From Opisthorchis felineus (lineage: Eukaryota > Platyhelminthes > Trematoda > Opisthorchiida > Opisthorchiidae), in contig SJOL01005506.1 in NCBI GenBank assembly GCA_004794785.1, positions 64,633-128,632 of the forward strand: a stretch of DNA of 64,000 bases, in the 5' to 3' direction. A program made the translations under genes and the position numbers. Positions within the stretch are counted from its first letter, which is position 1, and each line of letters starts with the position of its first letter. Positions 11,941 to 24,744 of this stretch are shown in pieces. The notes below the pieces were generated by a model. That model worked only from the letters and a program-made list of their open reading frames with translations, searched no databases and was not told the DNA's origin.

Positions 11941-14600
11941 CTTTGATAAGAGGGAAATTCAAGTCCAGTTAAGTAATCTCAATTGGACCTACAGACATAC
12001 AGACAATATCCACGTTAACAGACCGATTTTATACCGGGTTCTCATATTCCTTTGGCATGTAAATTTGTGTGGTTTGTCTGCACATACGATTTCAGATAAA
12101 GAAAAAACTTGCATTTCTTTAGTACCGCCGCAGTGTGTTACACATTGCTTTGTCGCCTTCTTCATTCTGTTAGGCTCCGCTTCCGTCTGTGCTGGCTACG
12201 TCCAAGCCTACCAGACAAGATTCGTTCAAAAAGTCATCTGCTAAGGTGTTTGGAAACAGACATCGTACTAGTGCTGACACACAAAGACAACTGCACAAAA
12301 TGTGTACGTGGTTGTGGAATTCTGTGTTATGTAACCCTACTTAACAGGTTCTTACTTGTTAAAAGCGATTAGTTCGGCAAGCACCTTGGCGACTAGAGTA
12401 AAAGTTCTCATTTCACTTCAACATATGAACTAATATTTTAAACTTTGCGGCCTCCAGTGGGTGAAATCTGCACTACCTACGCTTTGAACTGAACCTACCC
12501 ATCAGTCCGCTTAGCTGCGCCGTTCAAATGCTATGAGTTTGCAACCTTACACACAGCATCAGATTGGCAGTAATCAGTTATTCGAAGACATGATGGTACA
12601 GAAACTAGGCTATGGAGTATGTTGACAAAAAATCATACGACGTGCATCCAAGGCTCGACTCCAGTCTGTCAAAAACAGGCAATAAAGTGTTTCGGACTCA
12701 GTTTCATTCGTTCTGTAGCCTAAAAACAAATTCAGGCCTGGGGAAAAGCCGTGGGAAAAGGCTCTCCCGATTAACATGCAATTTATACTAATACATTAGT
12801 GGAAAGCGTGGCTTCTGGTCAAAAATATATCCCTTAATTCAAGCAAACAAGTACTTGTTTATTAGAAGCGCTAATAGACCAAATTCTAATGGATACTCAG
12901 TCAGCAACCCAGGGCCCTACTGACAGCCCTCACCGTTGTTGAGGGCGGTAGTATATTGAATAAACACCCTCAGTTGTGCGACATACTCATTGGTACCTAA
13001 CAAAGAAACTTGCTCACAAAAGGTGCTTGCTACTTGTCTTGAGGCCCTATCTCCTCAGTGCGGTGAGCAACTACATGCGGCGCGAGTGTCGGTCGAAAAA
13101 GGCATACTCAAAAATCTGGGTAGATGTTATTACTTCCCGTGTAACCCTATAAAACGCTAAGTACTATTCAGCTTCCTGATCACGTCAAATGATTTAATTT
13201 CCGTGATTTGCTGCATGAAGTCATCTTCCCCTTTGAGCACTTTCGAAAAACGAATGCTCGGTATTTTTTAGACATTGTCTCAGCTTCCGTGGTAGGGTAG
13301 CTGAAATAGTATGTCTCGATATCAGGGTTCAGTGACCTTTTTCAAAGTCTTTGATATAATCCAAATGTATTTCGTATCACAGCCTGTACAGCAAATTATG
13401 ATGTGCACTACCAAATTGCTAGACACAGCTCGTAGAACATAGCGTAAGACGAGGCGTTGTTGTGCTATGGCGGTATGTCTTCCCAGGAAGGAGAACTTGC
13501 TGGGTGAGCATACAAAGGCATTCAGATGGTCTTGACACCCAGACTGCACGAGCTTACCTCAACCTGCAATAACACCTGTTCTGTAGTTGATAAAACCTGC
13601 CAGGGAGATAAGTCTGTGTGCAATTTGCTCACCTTGGTGAGAGTGGTTACATCGACCATCATTGTCGGTTTGTTCACTCGCCCAATATGCTCGTTTGACA
13701 AAGCATCCAAATAAATTCACGCAGCCTACACTCATTGTATACAAGTACTTCGTCCTGGATACGAAGAGTTATATTACGTTATTGGGTGTAGCAACTCTCC
13801 ACACATTAAAACCCCATAAATCCCCTATAATATGGGGAAGGCTTTTTTTCATCGGCTTGGAAATTATCCATTACGAGTTGCCCCAGTAATGTTTTTGCCA
13901 TGTAAGCGCATGCTCCTGATATCTCTAGGAGACGTAGTTCGGGTCAGAAAGCCCTATATTCTTGGGTGAGTTGGTTATGAATGCATTGTCCGCTGTTGTG
14001 ATGGAGAGGGGGTTGTTGGTACCTGCTGCACAAATATCCTTCGGTTAAAAGTAGTACTGTATGAATCACGTCGATTCCGGAGTGGTTCACCGCCGTAAAC
14101 TTGAAAAGCTGTTGGAAAGAAATATGACTCTAATATGCGAGAGGGCATTTTGAATCAATGAATAGGAGAACTTAAGAAACTAGATCCGCTTGATCCAAAT
14201 CATCAAGACAGAGTGAAGACGAATGTTGCTGGATTTAAGCCCTGAAATCACTTTTTTCAGCCAGAGACTGGCAGTACGGGCCACAGAAATCACAGAGGTC
14301 AAAAAGTGAAGCAACTTTTGGCCACGGAAGCTAAATTAATCAAGCCAAAAACTTGCTGCTTGCAAGAATGTAATAGAAAAGGCTTCATGGATAATTAAAC
14401 AGAAAATAATATGCTGCCTTTGAGCCATCAGTTCACAGACTGTGGCCAAATATTCCGCTATCGCTGAAGAGAGGTTGCTGGTTACGATTTGGGTGTTGCA
14501 CCTTTGCTAAACCATTGAATTCTTTGGGCACCTTGGAATATGTCATGTAGCTCGCTAAACCGGCTCCTTTTACGGCCTGTAATCGAGAGACTTAGTCTGC
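11941..14600. other. Intergenic, nothing recognised
   Basis: Short open frames on both strands, none with a recognisable motif. A minus-strand frame at 13322-13549 is moderately protein-like but unplaced. Confidence 0.45.
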
Positions 14601-14745
14601 TCGTGGCCAAACGCTATAGCCGCCAGCCACTAGCCTGGATGTTGCGCGTTCGAAATTCACGTGAGCTTCGTGAGATGCGCATTCCCAGCAAGGAGGAGAC
14701 CGCAGTACGGTACTTCTCACAATAGATTAACTTCACCGATAGACT
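14601..14745 (+). repeat. tRNA-derived SINE, family 2 (copy 2, degraded)
   Basis: Carries gtggccaaacg (A-box area), gcgcgttcgaaattc (B-box area), then gagatgcgcattcccagc, cggtacttctcac and atagattaacttcacc, in the same order as the copy at 6935-7125 but with many substitutions. An older insertion. Confidence 0.7.
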
Positions 14746-17027
14746 GAAGTTTTTAGTGGAAATTTACAAAGCCTACGTGGTCAACAAATTGCTACTCATG
14801 AAAGCATCTACGACGTTAGGCTCACCAAAAGTGCGGAAAGATTGAAATCCGTTATGGCCAACATTGCGTACGCAGAACTCAGAATATAACATTAGTGCAG
14901 GCTGGTTGGTGCATATACTAGAACGTTTTCAAAAACGTTTGTCACTATTATTTGAAGGACTCAGCTGAACCTTAAAAATTTTTTGACGAGATTTCAGTGA
15001 GTTTACAGTTGGTTTTATATATAGATGCTGACTCCCCTCTTAGTAACATCTTTCTTCGTGAACTAGTTGACCATTTGTGTGACTATACTGTTTCCCAGCA
15101 AATACTCACCTGTGTACCTGTGGAATAAGTTCCAGAACTTATCCTATTGAGTACAGGTTCTCGTGGTTATTCGTCTCGAACCGCAAAGCGGCGTTTATCT
15201 ATCGAATGGTTTTGACGTTCGCAGGATACAACAAACGCTGATGTTTGTTGCTTAAAATGGAGGCTAACGGTTATCACATAATAGTCTTACGTCACGGACG
15301 GCTGGCAGAAAGATGGCATTCATTTACGTAAGGATGCGCAAACGCAGGTAAGTTTGCTTTGGCTTGATTTAATTTCGCATCCTTTCAGATAACACAAGTT
15401 TGATCAGTAACCTATATCAAGGGTATCTGACCCTCATACTGAGAGTCCCTCTCATGATCCCGGCCAAAAGGCCTCTGTGTGATCAAGATAGAAATGCGTT
15501 GCTCAACCGTCATCAGCCGGGTTTTACACGTCATCATCAACTTAGAAGCTTTTGCCGTCCTCCTGTAGTGTCTGCTCATCGAGCGTTTGCTCCCACGACG
15601 TGGTGTAGCTCGAATTGTTTAAGAACTTTTGATCATGTTCAGCAGGCACATCATCTTGATCAACTGTATGGAAAATTTATTGCTACTTCATCGCTCGTTT
15701 TTGTGGCCCATACTCTCAACATAAAGATTCCCAAAGGATCTCGATTATCTAATTTCTTTGGCGTCCTTCAACAACAACGTATATCCTTCAATTGCCACAC
15801 TGGAACTGTATATTTTCGTATGATACTTCGCTACAACTCTCTGTCACCCAATAACGATGATTGTGTCGTAACCATCGAGAGCAATTTCGGTTCAAGTTTG
15901 TTTGTGGCGTTGAGTTTCAGCTAGTCGGAATCCCCAAAAGGTCTTTTTTTGTTTTGAGGCATCAACTCTCAAACTGCAATCATTCGCCAATCTTTATCGA
16001 TTCACAATTTCTCACAAACCTTCCTGGCTACCTGACATTGAATTTGTCGTGAACCCCCATTTAGTCAACTAGTGCTTGGCATTCGACAGACACCTTTAAG
16101 TTGCTGCCTGTCCCAGACTTTATAATTTATGCATGATCAAATGCCACTAAATGTCATCAAATATGTAAAATGTGTACGATCCTTTCTTGGCTTCCTGAAA
16201 ATTTAGAATGCTATTTTTTCCCTCCGACCCACAATCATATGAAAAATTCAGATTCACTCCACTGTTGCGTGCCCCAGATGAAGCTCAGTGTAAGTTCTGT
16301 TCAACTTCTGACCTTGTTCATCAGGGAGCTGTGCGCTTTTCAAACCTTCACTTTTGCCGATAACAGTCAACACCTTCCCCGAAATCCCGCTTCAACTTGC
16401 ATGGCTGCTTCCACGACAGCTAAGACTCCGAAAAGGTCTCCCCTTCCAACTTTTCACGTCATTCAAATACATAACGCATCCTCTCAGTTCCAGTCACTTC
16501 CATTAAATTTCACCCAATAGTGCAGCTCTGACCCAGTCTCACAAAGATCCGCAGGACCGAAGTACTGATGTGTTCTCTGATTTCTCGTCTGAATCGAGTT
16601 TTCACCTGTCCAAAACTAGGTCTGACGTTTTTTTCACAACCGACATGTAGTTAAGGGTTGTTTTTGATGTATACATTTTACGACGATCAAAGCGTACAAC
16701 GCACGATGGGCAAAGTCCGATTATTTGTTAATGATCCACTTGTGAGAGGTGTTCTATACAAATAGTTCTACTTATGGGACACCCCAGACTATTTTGTGAT
16801 ACGGATCAAGTAGAAAGTCACAAGCTTTAGATATCTACGGCACACGGCTTGGCCTTGTCACACTGGGGCAATTCGTTGATGCATTAAACTAAGGCAATCA
16901 GTGGTTGGGCGCTGTCTCCATCATTTTCCCTATTAAAGTGGTCGAATTCGAAATATTTTCTGTGGTCCAATACGGCATTCCTAAAGGAAAACTACATGCA
17001 ATAAGTCGATGGAATTGTTTGATCCAG

Positions 17028-17030
<3 letters not shown>
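14746..17030. other. Intergenic; pyrimidine-rich block, no identified gene
   Basis: 15400-16520 is pyrimidine-rich on the plus strand and has open frames of 174 codons (15400-15924) and 116 codons (16170-16520). The first contains TFDHVQQAHHLDQLYG, which weakly recalls the 'AFDhV' block of a reverse transcriptase, but the flanks do not support it. No function is assigned. Confidence 0.4.

Positions 17031-17060
<30 letters not shown>
17031..17060. repeat. (AT)15 microsatellite
   Basis: Uninterrupted. Confidence 0.95.
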
Positions 17061-17062
<2 letters not shown>

Positions 17063-17429
17063 CCGTCACCCAGAAATTGTTGCAATTTGAACTGCAGGAG
17101 TTCCTTCCCACCAAGTTGGGATACATTTGGATAGGGGAAGGTTACGGCGGGTAACGCGTGGAGGGGATATGTGGATGCATGAAATACTGAAATTAAGAAA
17201 TGAACCTTGAAACTTTGAAGTGCTCCAAATCGTTCATAGTTCGACTCAGTTTAATCGATGGAAACACAGTATTTGCACTATGATTGTCATGCTACGCATA
17301 AGACAGGAAGGGAGCTTTTGTTCATCCCACAGCAGTGAATGACTTCCGACGGTCTCTCTGTGGTACAATGGGTTTGACAAAGATTATTATTTTGCAGCTG
17401 CTATGTGCTTCGAGTGCTCCTCTCAATAG

Positions 17430-17800
17430 ATTGTTCGATGTATGGAAGAGATTACGAAACGTTTGGGTGCAGTCGTGAGACTCGCCTTCCAGGATGGAGA
17501 CCGCGTGTTCCCCACTGAGCATGGTTGGAGACGCTGAAAGACATGGCGGCTAATCGATGTCAGCGGCGTTCTTGTTATCAGCTTCTAACCCGATTGCCTG
17601 AATGACCGTCTGGAGGTGTAGATACCTCGGAATGATTGTGATAGGCTACCACTATGTCCCTTTCCCGCTGAATTTTAATCTTTTCTTCATAATAAGGCTT
17701 TCAAGTAAATCATGGTTGTGCAGCAGCAAGGCAAGAGTGTTGAACACTGATGTCATAATGTCAATGATGATGATGATGACCTGTTTTTACTTTCTATCTT
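17430..17800 (+). mobile_element. RTE retrotransposon, 3' end fragment
   Basis: The plus strand reads ETLKDMAANRCQRRSCYQLL then TRLPE and a stop, the C-terminal end of the RTE reverse transcriptase frame. The 3' untranslated tail follows: ggcttaggatgattg-like sequence, aataaggctttcaagtaaat, gttgaacactgatgtcat and a short atgatg tail ending near 17790. The same end is seen at 51190-51445 and 53610-53850. It is 5' truncated, as is usual for target-primed insertions. Confidence 0.8.
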
Positions 17801-17820
17801 AACCTAATCTGGTCTGCTGA

Positions 17821-17840
17821 AGTTTAGTTTAGTTTAGTTT
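17821..17840. repeat. (AGTTT)4 repeat
   Basis: Four tandem copies of a pentamer just beyond an RTE 3' end. Confidence 0.9.
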
Positions 17841-17841
17841 T

Positions 17842-20429
17842 AGGGTGAGTAACATTGTACTCAGAAGCGACAGTGATCTCATTGAATAGGATATAGAGAA
17901 CCATCTGAACCCAGTGGAACGATGTTACTTTTCTCCAAACACCACATAAGTTTCACACCGTCCAAGTCGTTCGGAATTCGGGATCTACAAGATTGGCCAC
18001 GAAAATCTTAACAAACCATCGCTTTGGGATGGAAGGTCAAGTAATCACACCTTCGGCTCAATGGTGTACAGGGTATCCTGAAAGCCGGACGAAAGCTGAC
18101 ATAAGCTTGTGCGGGGGTAGCGTCACTCACTGTCAAATCACGTGATTCACATCACATAGTCATAGCCAGCTGGCTTCTCGTGTGACAGTGTCTCAAACGG
18201 AAGAATCATGCACCTTGTGAAGTGCTGTTCGCTCGGAGCAGTAGTAGTATACTGGTGATAAACACCTCGCACACAATTGTGAGCTTTGTGATGGCGATCG
18301 TTGATACAACGTGAACACTTCCTCGATCCGGCTTGGAACAACACGTTAGAAAGGATGGCTATTCACTTGTTGAAACCACTGAGTCCGAATGCTACTAAAC
18401 TGTGCTGTTTCACTCTCGGTGTTGAGCGACTATTTTGAAACTAAGACTCACTGGCAACCGACAAAATCGTTACGGCCTATATTCGGAAGACGAAGGCCAT
18501 CAGTTTGGCTGAATGCAACTCAGTATGTGGTTTACACACATGGGCTAAATCTTCCAACCACCTGTGCCGGACATGTGAGCACTTTTGAGATCCTTGAACT
18601 GTTTTTCACCACTGATCACACCTCGTTTGTGATTACTACATATAAATGTCAACTAATCACCTAATCCACTTTGAGGAACATGGAAGATTCAGAAACCATC
18701 AGCTGGTTTTCTACTGGTCACCAGGTTCACCACAAATTCGGCGTATGAACTAATCCATGTCAACCAGCCATTAGAACACAACCTACAGCAGTCAGATATA
18801 ATCATTTTCGACCAACGTAGATGATCGTCGATGTGCAGCATATCTTTTCGCCCAAATAAATATGTTGACCTGGCATACGTTTGAAGTAATTAATGCTATT
18901 TATGTACTGAGTCAAAAAGGTACGAATAAGTAAATTAGGAGATGACGGCGATTTAACTCACCTTCCTTCGTGACAAATGTTAAACAGGGTACCTTAGTAT
19001 ATAAGGAGTACCGTCATAAAACAGAACGTTGAATAGCATATCCGGCTTTATAGCATGAATGTGAAGTGGTGGACGGATGGTGTGAATTCAGAGTAATTTG
19101 TGCACAGAGGGTCTTCGCTGTGTTCTGATTAATAGTTCTGTGGTTTGGCTTGCGCGGCAGAATTTTGTCGCTCAAGGTTTATCAACCTAATGACCTATTT
19201 CGGAGATAGTTGCGCAATCAAAAACACCCCCGGTTACGTCACTGATTGTGATCTGTGTCCAATTATCTTCCTGGCTGGGATCATTGAGCTCCATCTGAGT
19301 CATGTGAAATTAATTTGCGTACAAACATGAAACAGTGGATTTTGAGGGTGTTGCAGAAGCCTCCATTTTATGATGGCTGAAACATCCAAAAATAAAGAGG
19401 CTTCCACATTTTATTGTACTTACCTTTTATATGGTTCAGTCAGTAAGTCCTAGCCGATACTATCTGAAATAATCAATACCTAATTGCTCGGTGTGTGCAT
19501 TCAAGTCCTCAGAGAAAATCTCATGACTTATAGGAATATTCGAGTAATGTTATTGCCCCTTTTTGCGGATAACGTTTCATTTAAGGTTTTACGTTCATTA
19601 ATTATTGATGACTCATAGGACGCCCGAAGCGTCCCAAACAGAGAAGAGGATCTATGGGTGTGGAATAACGACATTTTCCATCTCCCAATATGTTCAAAAG
19701 AATAATTATTATCCTGTATATCGCATTATTTTATAACATACTGATTGAAACTAGCGCAGAGTTTTCTTTTGGGTGTGCTAGAGCTTCATGCTATTGATAG
19801 CCTCTTAGGACGCGAGAGGACGCAAAGCCTTTCGATTTTTCAAAACGTATTTTATTGACATCAGATAATGCGTCTGCTGGCTGAAACTGTTGCCTGATCC
19901 AAAGAGAGATAAACTTTATTTTGGTCACGTTCGGCTTCCAGGCGTGATCAAAAGGGTCGTAATTTGGAACATTCTCTTGTATTCACGTTCAAAAGATTAT
20001 GATCAACTTCAGATCCAACCTGTCGAAGGCATGGTTGTTTAGAAGGGCATCCAATTTTCGCTGTTAGACGTTCACAACTCAGTTAATGTCAACTTATGAA
20101 GCAACGCGGAAAAAAACCTGCAGTAACGTTATGTGACACTCGCATGCTATGTTATTTTTGACCACCCACGAGGGAACCTTTGTGTTGAATTGAATCTAGG
20201 AACATTATATCCATTTAACCATGCAGTATACTCATGTCCAATCCCAGGTGAAACAAATCGAAAAGTTATCCGTCGCTCAATCACACAACAAGGGTGTCGA
20301 TGAGGTATCATTAAAGTGTCCGACAAAGTGACCTCTCATCGGAGGCACTGAGCAATCCGGGAGAACACCCAGGAGGAGCTTCCTTTGGAGTGGTTTGACG
20401 TAATGTATCCACCCTTTACGGTTTAATTA
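17842..20429. other. Intergenic, nothing recognised
   Basis: No repeat family or protein domain seen. Short open frames only. Confidence 0.45.
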
Positions 20430-20780
20430 TGTACGTTGCTTGACATATCCCTTAATTGTACCATGAATCGACATGTCGTGGAGTGCCCTTGCCCTTGTCG
20501 CACGCATTTTTGCGAGTACCAGCTGGCAATTGCTGGCGCCGGTCTTAAAAAGGTTACTAGGGGCTTTGCCATACAGTCGAGACAGCAGATTAGGAGTGTG
20601 AGAAAGTGACGCATACGATGACTTATTGCAAGCCAGAACGGCATGTACTAATTCCCTCAACAGAGGTTCAACCGGAGATATTGCATCCAGAAAGCTTCCC
20701 TCAGCAACCTCCCAAAGAATTTCCAGCTGTTTTAAACTCTCCAGTGAATCTGCAATATTATTCTCAATGAGTGATATTTT
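20430..20780 (-). CDS. Probable internal exon of an unidentified gene
   Basis: One minus-strand frame stays open for about 117 codons from just inside 20780. Unlike most frames here it has the feel of real protein: leucine-rich and helical, including ESLKQLEILWEVAEGS, SPVEPLLRELVHAVLA and ASNCQLVLAKMRATRARA. An in-frame stop precedes it at 20784-20786 and an AG at 20781-20782 could be the acceptor. The donor is unclear, with candidates after SIHG or GYVK. I do not recognise the family; a HEAT/ARM-type solenoid is only a guess. No partner exons were identified, so the gene's extent is unknown. A decayed element is the main alternative. Confidence 0.4.
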
Positions 20781-21582
20781 CTTTTATGACAATCTACGAT
20801 CCTGTCTATGTGTGCATCTCATTAGTGTCTCAGGTGATATAGACCAAAACCTTTGGTTATCATACTCAGTATGGAAGAGAATGAGTGAAGTTGATTGCGC
20901 GATGGCACATGGATTAGACTGACTGGCGAAAAATTAACCGTTGAAAAAATTGATTTCCACTGGAATCCCAGACTGTATTTGCTTGAAAAACCTATAAACT
21001 ACTCAGAGTATACCTCGGAAAGGCTTGCTATAAACTTGAATTTCCAGTAACCTCAGCCTTGAAAGCCGGTTGGCTTGTGGAAAGGCGTCTCTTATCTTAT
21101 CCCACGCCATCGATATTTCCAGACCTCAAGCATTCCGTTACATACGCCGTATGGTTAAGTGCGGCATATCCATAATGTAGTTGCTCCACGGGCACAAAAT
21201 TGAATCTCCAAATCATACCCGTTGTGGATCTGGCCAACGGTTGTAATTTGGTACTGATGTCCTTAGAGCTGCGTCAGCTCCTATAATTACTTTAACAGAC
21301 TATGCATGTTGAATCACGCTCCGTGAACAAGACCAGTTTGAGGGTGGGCACTGGTGAGTTACAAAAACGAAATAGCATTTTAGACTGGGTGTTAGATAGC
21401 AATGCGGGCAACACAAACACACTTGGTATGGTCATTTTTCAATCGATGTGTCTGGGTTTCTCGGATGACGACATGCCCTGAGAACTGTCCACATCGAGAG
21501 TGAATTTTACATCGGATCTAGCCGAAAAATGAGTGATGCTATACCCTGTGTAAGTGCGAGCTAATTACACGGCTAATCAGCT
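20781..21582. other. Intergenic or intronic, nothing recognised
   Basis: No feature identified. It could be an intron of the gene whose exon lies at 20430-20780. Confidence 0.4.
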
Positions 21583-21805
21583 ACTGGCGGCCGAACGGTT
21601 TGGTCTTCAACTGCTAGGCGAGAGTTCGGATGTCCCTGAACATTCGTGAAATGCGCACTGCTGATGATTCTAAATAAGGATGAAACGGATATACAGTGCT
21701 TCTCAGCTTTTCAGCGTACACTTTTCAGCTTCACTTGTAGGACGGAACCTCGACTGAATATGGTCAGTTCTACTTTTTGCCAATGTTTTGTCCAAATTCA
21801 CTGAT
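21583..21805 (+). repeat. tRNA-derived SINE, family 2 (copy 3)
   Basis: Head ggcggccgaacggtttgg (A box) and agttcggatgtccc (degraded B box), then cgtgaaatgcgcactgctga, aataaggatgaaac, cagtgcttctcagcttttca and gcttcacttgtaggac. This matches the minus-strand copy at 6935-7125 over its whole length and fixes the family's 3' region. Confidence 0.85.
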
Positions 21806-23485
21806 TAAACGAACCGAAGGTTTAATTTGACCCTCTCCGGTGGATTATGTGGCTTGACCTCAGTCTGAACTAATGACGCGAGCTGGTTGTATAGGGTGTT
21901 AGTGTGACAATACTGTATAAGAAGGCCAGAATTTGACATTCAATTTGAGCTCACGCTTGTCCTCCGTGTCCGGTAAGCTGCTCAAACATCGGAGGTTGTT
22001 CCAATGAGTGGTCGGTATTTCAATTCCGCACGGGGGGGGGGGAAGAGGGAATTGCCTACAATGGTAATGTTTCGTTTCCATGCGCAGGTTCTGGTCTGGG
22101 ATACACAATACCATCAGAAGACTGCCTGGTCCGTTCAGACTAATTATGATTCAAAGGCCAGCACGGTATTCCTTTGCTATACATTCATGCACTTTGTTAC
22201 AAACGTTGCCGTTTGCTTGTGCATAAGTCTTAGCACTCCCTTCTTTGTTCTTCGATCTCTTCATTGATATCCATGATTCGCTGCCCAGATCAAGTCCTTT
22301 CAGTAACAAGACCTTAAAATTCGAATTCTCGCAATGTAGACCGCGGTAAAAGGAGTCGTTGATGTCAAAGTTGCTACCTGGCTCCAAGGAACCATGTCAA
22401 CTACATGCTGACAAACATCTACCATCCAGCATTCTCACCAACATAGGAAATGAGCGAATAAAGCGTCCAACATTAGTATTTAATGCTGACTGACAATAGT
22501 GATACCAGTGTAAGGAGGGAAAGCCTTCGCTGCGGAGTTGTTTATTAGAAAAACGCCAACTAAACGGCTATAGACTATTAAACAGGAAGGTTAAACTCTC
22601 ATTTGCACGTTGTTTTAAAAAACGGAATATCCATCTTCTCGAACACGTCTTCTTGAACTCCCCTGGATATTCATTGACTATCGCACAATTGCAAGCAAAA
22701 ACTGCAAAGTAGTTCTACAAATTCCGTAATAAATCCCACCTTCCATTAGATCAAGGCGAAGTTACGATAACACACATACTACTCGCATGCGTCATCAGTA
22801 GCACCCACCGTTACACCAGCAACGAATGAACAAAAAAAAACGTATGTATTTGACGAACGATGCAGTTAGATGCATGCTTTGCGGTCTGTGGAAGAAAGCA
22901 GACCAATGCTTGACAAGCTGCCGTCGCGCGATATACGTTCTTTGGATTCCAGCGGATCAAAAATGGCTTAATCGTTTAGCTCCATAAAGCGTACAGACAA
23001 GAGAAGTGTCTGACTGTCGAACCACCGCTTCTTACGGAGGCGGAGTGTAACTGTGGAACTTCTTCACAGGTAGCGACATTCGCAACACTGGTTCACTAAA
23101 TGCATGTTATACCGAGGAAGGGTCAAAATGTCCGGCATAACAACGGCTATATGGATACGGCCTTAACACATGATTCACTTAGTGAAAATGGCCCGATGTT
23201 ACGCGTCTCTGAATTGCTCAGTAGCATCCATGTTGTTTCGAGGATTCAGCTCCGACCCAATCCTCTGGGGAATCAGTACAAATTTAATGGGTAAAGCTGA
23301 ACAAACCATTCAGCATACCGCTAAACAAAGTGTGATTAATGATGTTTTCGACAATGTACGATACCCAATTCACTAGGTTAAACACAACGTGTTCTTTTAA
23401 GTTAAAATTTGTGGACAGTTAGCGTCCATGGTGAAACATGAATTTCTTGTCCGTCGAAAAAAACATAAACATAAACAAAGCATTA
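21806..23485. other. Intergenic; poly-G tract, no supported gene
   Basis: Holds an uninterrupted G11 at 22032-22042. A minus-strand frame at 22151-22387 has weak coding character after a possible acceptor near 22385 but no recognisable match. Nothing else was seen. Confidence 0.45.
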
Positions 23486-23611
23486 TTCAACAAGGTTTTC
23501 AAAAGGTGCTTGGAATGACGTCATCACTAAGCTACGTAGACAAGAGCGGCTTTAAGTGGAATGACGGGACACTAAACATAACAAACGGCTCTTCAAGGGA
23601 GTCTAATCCTG
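23486..23611 (+). repeat. Dispersed repeat, copy A
   Basis: Shares an ordered set of segments with 24295-24435: caacaaggttttc, tgcttggaatgacgtcatca, gagctacg-type sequence, and ctaaacataacaaacggctc followed by ttcaaggggagtc. The family is unknown and no coding potential stands out. Confidence 0.75.
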
Positions 23612-24114
23612 CAAGACAAGTTACTACACACTTTACTCTGAATGGAACACTTCAGATAGACTTAGCGGGATCAGTTTTATGACGTTTTACGCACCTAAGG
23701 ATTCCAGTGAAATTGTTTATGACAACCGAGCAAACCGTTTTCCGGACTAATATTATCAACTCCAACTGCGATGGATCTCTTACTTATCGGGACTGTGAAA
23801 AGCTAGGAATTGTTAATTGACTGTTCCCATAGAAAAAATCCACTGGCAAATTCATTGCATTGACCGAGTCAACAGGTCACTTCTACTTGTACAGACGATG
23901 AATACTAGTTTCGTCAGTAACCTCGTGTTGTTACCATCAAGAGCTTAAATTTCCAAACTGACTTGAACTACGAGATTACTGAGATTGCTGAATAATGAAA
24001 AGAAAAAACGGCGAACGGGTATGTTCACGTGCCAAGAAGGTTCATGAGCGATCTACAAACCCTCAAAAATGATGTCGGCAAACAGCGTGAAGAAAGGGAT
24101 TTGATGCCGAACAA

Positions 24115-24200
24115 TCTGCTGGATGGTCATCATCATCATCGACAACATGACATTAGTGTTCAACACCGATGCTTCGCTTCCGTACAACCATTATTTATTT
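24115..24200 (-). mobile_element. RTE retrotransposon, 3' tail scrap
   Basis: Read on the minus strand it gives tggttgtacggaagc, gttgaacactaatgtcatg and gatgatgatgatgacc, matching the last 80 bp of the RTE 3' end at 17700-17790. Only the extreme tail remains. Confidence 0.7.
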
Positions 24201-24222
24201 CAAAGCCTTATTGTGACGAAAA

Positions 24223-24224
<2 letters not shown>

Positions 24225-24270
<46 letters not shown>

Positions 24271-24282
24271 NTATATATATAA
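24225..24282. repeat. (AT)n microsatellite with an unresolved base
   Basis: About 29 AT units, with an N at 24271. The true length is probably unresolved by the assembly. Confidence 0.95.
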
Positions 24283-24294
24283 TAAATGAAGCAA

Positions 24295-24435
24295 CATTCA
24301 ACAAGATTTTCGAAATCTTGCTCAAAGGACTGTGCTTGGAATACCGTCATCACTGAGCTACGCACACAAGCGACAACAGTGAAGGGATAGGACAATAAAC
24401 ATAACAAACGGCTCTTCAGGGGAGTCCAGCCACTC
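24295..24435 (+). repeat. Dispersed repeat, copy B
   Basis: Second copy of the repeat at 23486-23611, in the same orientation and directly after the long AT tract. It keeps ccgtcatcactgagctacg and aataaacataacaaacggct. Confidence 0.75.
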
Positions 24436-24596
24436 GAACAATACTTAACGGATCATGGAGTCTTGTGTACACCGACTACGACGTTCGTAATGAATCAAAT
24501 CACCTTTTGATATCAACCCAGAAGATACAAATAAACGGGATACGATGAATATGGAAAAGTAGGTGGGCATTAACGATTATCAGGAAGTTCATAAGC

Positions 24597-24744
24597 TTAG
24601 TCCTGGAACCGACGACCTGTCTCAGTGATATTTTGAATCACTGGATTGGCCATGACTCCGCGCGGTACTTTAACTCGAGTGTAGAACAGAAGCGTAATTA
24701 TGGTACCCAACATGTAGCCTCCGGTTCCAACTGTGATCAAAAGC
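24597..24744 (-). CDS. Terminal exon with membrane helix (unidentified gene)
   Basis: Starts after an AG at 24745-24746. It encodes the hydrophobic helix and a short tail ending GRRFQD before TAA. Phase agrees with the upstream exon across a 148 bp intron (24745-24892). Confidence 0.5.

Noticed and set aside
15400..15924. 174-codon plus-strand frame with FDHVQQAHHLDQL
   Set aside because: The hint of a reverse transcriptase block is not supported by any neighbouring motif; the region is simply pyrimidine-rich.
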